A stretch of DNA of 64,000 bases from the NCBI GenBank assembly GCA_965205735.1, contig OZ242179.1, forward strand, positions 1,550,001-1,614,000, in the 5' to 3' direction. Below, piece by piece: positions 59,754 to 64,000 of this stretch (the stretch's first letter is position 1; every line of letters begins with the position of its first letter). Made by a program: the position numbers and the translations under genes. The DNA is from VXNE01 sp965205735 (GTDB lineage Bacteria; Pseudomonadota; Gammaproteobacteria; Pseudomonadales; Azotimanducaceae). The notes below the pieces were generated by a model that did not search any database, was not told the DNA's origin, and saw only the letters and a list, made by a program, of their open reading frames with translations.

Positions 59754-62700
59754 GTGCCATCCACCGCAGACTCCTACGCCGCTCTTTCCCCCGCCGCGCG
59801 ATTGGTGGCCGAGGCTTACGGCGTAATCGCGCCGTACCCGATGGGTGTGACACGCATCGTCAAGGTGTTGTCCCAAGCCAAGGTCAAGTTCGCCAACCGG
59901 GCCTTCGCCGCCGAGCAAATCCGGCAATGCAACCACGAACTCGTCGACGCGGGCATCTGCCTGCGCCATGCGCAGGAAGGCGTCCGCGCCGCGCCGCACT
60001 GGGCGCTATCGTTGACGCGCAAGGCGCATGCAGCACATCGGCTGCTACCGATCATGATCGCCTTCAGGTCCGTGCAGGGGCGCTTGTGGTACGACGACCC
60101 GCACGAACGAGAGATGCTGTTCCGCTGCTACGTCGTCGCCGGCGACTTCAACCGTCTCGAAAAGTTGATCGGCGGCGCGCCTACGGTCGATCACTGGCGA
60201 CTCCTCGCGGAACCGCTCGCGATCGACATCCTGGAGACGTTGCCGAAGCGCTATGTCGAAAACGCGCTTTCGGGCTGCCTGCGCCACGTATACGACACGG
60301 CCGGGCCGTCGGCGCCCGTCATCGAGATTTGCGAAAGACTCAGCTCCGAGCCTCAAGTTCATGCGCCCGAGATCGCCTTCATTCGCCTCCTCCAGGGGCG
60401 CTTCGAAGAAGCGGAGGAGGTGTTCGAGGCATTGCCCGCGAGCGCTCGCGCGACCAAGCCGGCAACGACCGGCCTCGCGGCGACGCGCGCCCTGATCGCG
60501 ACGTTGCGCACCGACCATGACGCGGCGCAGCGATACATTGATGCGGCGATCGCCGCGGAGAAAGCCGGTACGCGCAAACGCAATGTGTTCCCCGACTTGC
60601 CGGCGTTCGCGCTGTCGCTCCTGTCCCTCGTGCGGATCGACTCGCCGGCGTCCCATGCCCAGTTCGACCAACTCATACATGCCGCCAATCGGCTGCAAAT
60701 CAAAAGCGCTCGGGAGCTCTCGTTCGTGATGAACGCGGCACGCGTGCATTCCGGACACTCCGTTCTCGTCCGCACTCAATACACGCCCCGGTTCGACGTG
60801 CTGCTGGAAGGTCTCCTGATCTGCTGGGTCGACGATTTCGATGCGCTACGCATCGAAGACTGGTTGGTGCCGATGCTGGAATATCGCGAAGGCGCGGCGG
60901 TGAACGGATTCGGATGGATCGTTGCGGAATGCGATGGAACACTCCGGCGATACGCCGAGACCTACGAAGACTGGGAAGGCATCGCCGAACTTTCCGATTC
61001 GCAACGATTGCACGACGAACTGGGCACGACGAGCCTAGCCGTCCGGACAACGCCCGTTCCGGAATGGGAGCAGTCGTTGAAAGCGTTGGAACAACTCGCC
61101 TACGAGGCCAACAGCAAATCGGGGGCCAAACGCGATATCAATCTCGCAAAAAGGCGGCTCGTCTGGGAGCTGGGCGACGAAGACGACGATGTCCAACTCA
61201 CCCCCCGCGAGCAACGGCAAAACAAGAACGGCACCTGGAGCAAGGGCAGGAAGATAGCCTTGAAACGCTTGGCCACGGAAGCCGCCAGCATGGACTTCCT
61301 GCTCCCCCAGGATCGCGAAGCGGCAGCGGAGATTTCCGGCGACTACTCCTGGGGCGGCCGCCTGTACTACGAACTGGGCGAGAGCGGTCTGTTCGCGCTT
61401 GCCGGACACCCGCACCTCTTCAACGCGGCCGGCGAGCCAGTAGACATCGTGCGCCGAGAACCCGGTCTGTTCATCGACGAAGAAGCTGACGGCAGCGCGG
61501 TGGTCACCATCGAACCCCACGGTTGGGATACCGACGAATACAGCGTGACGTCAGTATCGGACCGGCGCTATGAAGTGACCCGGTTCACACCCGATCACCA
61601 GCGATTGTTCGAGGTCATCCCGACGGAAGGTCTGGTATTGCCCGCAGACGGCAAGTCGCGTCTACTGGAAGCGGTATCGGCGCTCGCCTCCCAAGTCCGC
61701 GTGCAAAGCGCTACGACCGAGGGCGCGACGAGCGCGGTGCACGTCGACGCGGATTCCGAGCCCTGGGTGCGACTGGAACCCGTCGATGCCGGCTTGATGG
61801 CGGCGCTGGTGGTCGAACCGATCCCGGACTCGGACATCTGCTTCGCTCCGGGCGAAGGCGGTGTCACCGTGTTCGCCAACCGAAGCGGCCAAAGCGTGCA
61901 GGCGCGGCGCGATCTCGCGGCCGAACGGAACGCCGAGGCCCGCTTATTGGAGCGCTGCCGATGGCTCGCATCGCGGCCCACGGAATACGAACCGATGATG
62001 TTGGCCGAACCGGCCCAATGCCTGGAGTTGCTGGAGCAACTGGAAACCATTGGTGCACGCTGCAAATGGCCGCAAGGCGAGCCGTTCCGCATCGTCGCGC
62101 GGCGATCCACATCGTCCCTGGCCTTGACTGTCAAATCCGCCGACGAATGGATGCAGGCGTCCGGCAAACTCGTCGTCGACGATCAACGCGTACTCGACCT
62201 CAAGCGACTTTTCTCCTTGCTCGAAGCCAATCCGGGCTCCCGCTTCCTGGAACTCGACAACGGCGAATTTCTCGCCCTGACCAAGGCGTTCCGCCGGCAA
62301 CTCGACGACTTCGCGAGCTTGTCGGCACCGGCGGCCGGAGGCGCCATGCGGCTGCATTTGCTGGCGGCGCTGGGGCTCGAAGAGTTGATCGAGGGCGCGG
62401 AACTCGACGCCGATGACGGCTGGCGCGAGTTGCGCGACAACCTTCAGGCGGCGCAATCCTTCGAGCCACACTTGCCTAGCACGCTACAGGCGGAACTGCG
62501 CCCGTATCAACTCGACGGCTACCGGTGGCTCGCCCGCTTGAGCCGCTGGGGTGCGGGCGCTTGTCTCGCCGACGACATGGGGCTCGGCAAGACGGTACAG
62601 ACCCTGGCCCTGCTCCTCCAAAGGGCACCGAACGGTCCGGCGTTGGTCGTCGCCCCCACTTCGGTAACCGCCAACTGGATTGACGAAGCGCGGCGTTTCG

Positions 62701-63908
62701 CGCCGACCCTGAACGTCAGGGTCTATACCGGAGTCGCCGCATCCAGGGCGGCGCTGCTCGACGATCCGGCGCCATTCGACATCTACGTCACCACCTACGG
62801 CGTGTTGCAGAACGATGTCGATCAACTGGCCGCGGTCGAGTGGCACAGCGCCGTGCTCGACGAAGCGCAGGCGATCAAGAATCCGGCCACGAAGCGCGCC
62901 CGCGCGGCGCGGCGCCTAAAGGCGAATTTCCGCCTTGTCACCACCGGCACGCCCATCCAGAACAACCTTATGGACCTGTACTCTCTATTCAGTTTCGTCA
63001 ATCCCGGTCTGCTGGGCTCCCAGGAACAGTTCCGCCGCAACTTCGGCTTCCCGGTAGAACGTGACGGCGATATGGATGCCCAGGCCCGGTTGCGCCGCAT
63101 CATTGCGCCGTTCATCCTGCGGCGGCTCAAGACTGAAGTACTCGATGACCTGCCGGAACGCACCGAGATCACCCTGCACGTGGAGATGTCGCCGGAAGAA
63201 ACCGCCCTCTACGAAGTGCTCCGCCAACGCGCGCTCGAGGAACTTGAGGCCGCGCGTGCGCCAGACCAGAATGTCCGCCAAGGCGCGCGCCGCGTACAGG
63301 TTCTTGCCCATCTGACGCGCCTCAGGCTCGCCTGCTGCAACCCCCGGCTGGTCGTCGACTCCGACACCGGCGCGCCTGGCAGCTCGAAGCTCGCGACCTT
63401 CGCCCATACCCTCGAGGAACTGCTGCAGAACCACCACAAAGTGCTGGTGTTCTCGCAGTTCGTCGTCCATCTGAAGCTCGTCGAGGAGCACCTGAACAAG
63501 TCTGGTATTTCATATCAGTACCTTGACGGGGGGACGCCCGCGAAAGCGCGCGCCCAACGCATAGAGGCGTTTCAAGCAGGTCAGGGCGACGTGTTCCTGA
63601 TCTCTCTCAAGGCGGGAGGCATCGGGCTCAACCTCACCGCTGCCGATTACGTCATTCACATGGACCCATGGTGGAACCCGGCGGTGGAAGATCAGGCTTC
63701 GGACCGCGCTCACCGCATCGGCCAGACGCGCCCGGTAACCATCTACCGACTGGTCACAGAAGGCACCATCGAGGAACAGATCGTCGACCTGCACCATCGA
63801 AAACGCGATCTCGCCGACCAGTTGCTGGCGGGCGCTAACGCTGCCGGACGATTGAACGCCGACGAGTTGCTGGATTTGCTGCGCCAGCCCTTGGGACGCG
63901 CCCGATAG
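59754..63908 (+). CDS. SNF2/Swi2-family helicase-like ATPase with large N-terminal region
   Basis: This ~1384-residue protein ends in a full SNF2 ATPase: Walker A ACLADDMGLGKTVQTLALLL (about residue 940), VVAPTSVTANWIDEA, DEAQ box VLDEAQAIKNPATKRA, TGTPIQNNLMDLYSLF, the insert ALEELEAARAP, KVLVFSQFVVHLKLVEEHL and GGIGLNLTAADYVIHMDPWWNPAVEDQASDRAHRIGQTRPV. Such ATPases remodel protein-DNA or polymerase complexes (RapA/HepA) or serve in restriction-like defence. The ~900 residue N-terminal region is unassigned: helical repeats, then a KRDINLAKRRLVWELGDE region and a beta-rich part. The start is uncertain: GTG 59754 was chosen because the earlier ATG at 59589 adds unlikely sequence. No methylase or nuclease is adjacent. 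Confidence 0.83.
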   Translation: MPSTADSYAALSPAARLVAEAYGVIAPYPMGVTRIVKVLSQAKVKFANRAFAAEQIRQCNHELVDAGICLRHAQEGVRAAPHWALSLTRKAHAAHRLLPIMIAFRSVQGRLWYDDPHEREMLFRCYVVAGDFNRLEKLIGGAPTVDHWRLLAEPLAIDILETLPKRYVENALSGCLRHVYDTAGPSAPVIEICERLSSEPQVHAPEIAFIRLLQGRFEEAEEVFEALPASARATKPATTGLAATRALIATLRTDHDAAQRYIDAAIAAEKAGTRKRNVFPDLPAFALSLLSLVRIDSPASHAQFDQLIHAANRLQIKSARELSFVMNAARVHSGHSVLVRTQYTPRFDVLLEGLLICWVDDFDALRIEDWLVPMLEYREGAAVNGFGWIVAECDGTLRRYAETYEDWEGIAELSDSQRLHDELGTTSLAVRTTPVPEWEQSLKALEQLAYEANSKSGAKRDINLAKRRLVWELGDEDDDVQLTPREQRQNKNGTWSKGRKIALKRLATEAASMDFLLPQDREAAAEISGDYSWGGRLYYELGESGLFALAGHPHLFNAAGEPVDIVRREPGLFIDEEADGSAVVTIEPHGWDTDEYSVTSVSDRRYEVTRFTPDHQRLFEVIPTEGLVLPADGKSRLLEAVSALASQVRVQSATTEGATSAVHVDADSEPWVRLEPVDAGLMAALVVEPIPDSDICFAPGEGGVTVFANRSGQSVQARRDLAAERNAEARLLERCRWLASRPTEYEPMMLAEPAQCLELLEQLETIGARCKWPQGEPFRIVARRSTSSLALTVKSADEWMQASGKLVVDDQRVLDLKRLFSLLEANPGSRFLELDNGEFLALTKAFRRQLDDFASLSAPAAGGAMRLHLLAALGLEELIEGAELDADDGWRELRDNLQAAQSFEPHLPSTLQAELRPYQLDGYRWLARLSRWGAGACLADDMGLGKTVQTLALLLQRAPNGPALVVAPTSVTANWIDEARRFAPTLNVRVYTGVAASRAALLDDPAPFDIYVTTYGVLQNDVDQLAAVEWHSAVLDEAQAIKNPATKRARAARRLKANFRLVTTGTPIQNNLMDLYSLFSFVNPGLLGSQEQFRRNFGFPVERDGDMDAQARLRRIIAPFILRRLKTEVLDDLPERTEITLHVEMSPEETALYEVLRQRALEELEAARAPDQNVRQGARRVQVLAHLTRLRLACCNPRLVVDSDTGAPGSSKLATFAHTLEELLQNHHKVLVFSQFVVHLKLVEEHLNKSGISYQYLDGGTPAKARAQRIEAFQAGQGDVFLISLKAGGIGLNLTAADYVIHMDPWWNPAVEDQASDRAHRIGQTRPVTIYRLVTEGTIEEQIVDLHHRKRDLADQLLAGANAAGRLNADELLDLLRQPLGRAR

Positions 63909-64000
63909 GCGGGGACAGATCGCATACCGTTGCGTTCCCGGCGGTAGCGCTCCGATCAAAGCCACCCCGGACGGTTCGCGGGAGGCGATACACGCCGCTG

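Noticed and set aside
1..64000. tRNA, rRNA and riboswitches
   Set aside because: Scanning by eye found no convincing cloverleaf, rRNA segment or known riboswitch core. tRNAscan-SE and Infernal/Rfam would be decisive.

Overview
This 64 kb window is gene-dense, high-GC chromosomal DNA from a Gram-negative bacterium. The most likely source is an uncultured, probably aquatic or host-associated gammaproteobacterium. Supporting signs are a TonB-dependent receptor beside an AraC regulator, a complete glcDEF operon, a BepA-like periplasmic M48 protease with TPRs, a periplasmic Lig E-type DNA ligase, two-ACT biosynthetic IlvA, short-form ArgC, NadA and a RhlB/RhlE-type DEAD-box helicase. F420-type families more common in Actinobacteria are also present (a DUF385 deazaflavin nitroreductase, two LLM-class oxidoreductases, a TIGR03084-like protein). 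I saw no rRNA, tRNA, CRISPR array, prophage or complete insertion sequence. Lineage is inferred from gene families only. || Layout. 0-6 kb: acyl-CoA synthetases with a DUF385 protein, a dihydroorotase, and a tandem double TlpA/thioredoxin-like protein followed by a decayed copy of its own 5' end. 6.3-10.6 kb: glcDEF plus a GNAT acetyltransferase. 10.6-14.8 kb: DsbA-like and glutaredoxin-like redox proteins, two LLM oxidoreductases, a phosphotransferase. 14.8-17.7 kb: a doubly truncated ABC-2 permease/M1-peptidase hybrid and a HigBA-type toxin-antitoxin cassette lying between two diverged ~78 bp direct repeats. 17.8-20.7 kb: bioF, a MazEF-type module, mtnA. 20.7-25.2 kb: AraC regulator, TonB receptor, esterase. 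25.4-28.4 kb: HEPN-like protein, Lig E ligase, sulfurtransferase, DUF454 protein. 28.4-31.5 kb: a gene graveyard (purU, serine beta-lactamase-like, PhyH and Amt remnants) around an intact aldo/keto reductase. 31.7-37.9 kb: surE, rhodanese, prohibitin-like protein, DCC-LMF fusion, D-2-hydroxyacid dehydrogenase. 38-42.9 kb: a tandem duplication of an acetoacetate-decarboxylase-like gene carrying a leftover cupin 3' end and a 168 bp MITE-like element with perfect 18 bp inverted ends, then cupin, hisC and an AI-2E permease. 43-50 kb: nitrilase-type amidase, DEAD helicase, atypical aspartate aminotransferase, argC, ilvA, alpha/beta hydrolase. 50-56.5 kb: phosphoesterase, lipoprotein, TIGR03084-like protein, SDR, GshB-like ATP-grasp enzyme, nadA and a probable selenoprotein. 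56.5-64 kb: BepA-like protease, a frameshifted TPR pseudogene, an ATPase fragment and a large SNF2-type ATPase. || Most notable find. Downstream of nadA, two apparently separate short reading frames (55877-56077 and 56099-56527) are one frame interrupted by a single TGA. The TGA sits exactly where redoxin-fold proteins carry the first cysteine of a CxxC motif, giving U-P-F-C. It is followed at a suitable distance by a perfect 7 bp hairpin with a GTG apical loop, matching the general form of a bacterial SECIS. I read this as an exported peroxiredoxin-like selenoprotein, which standard gene calling would split or discard.
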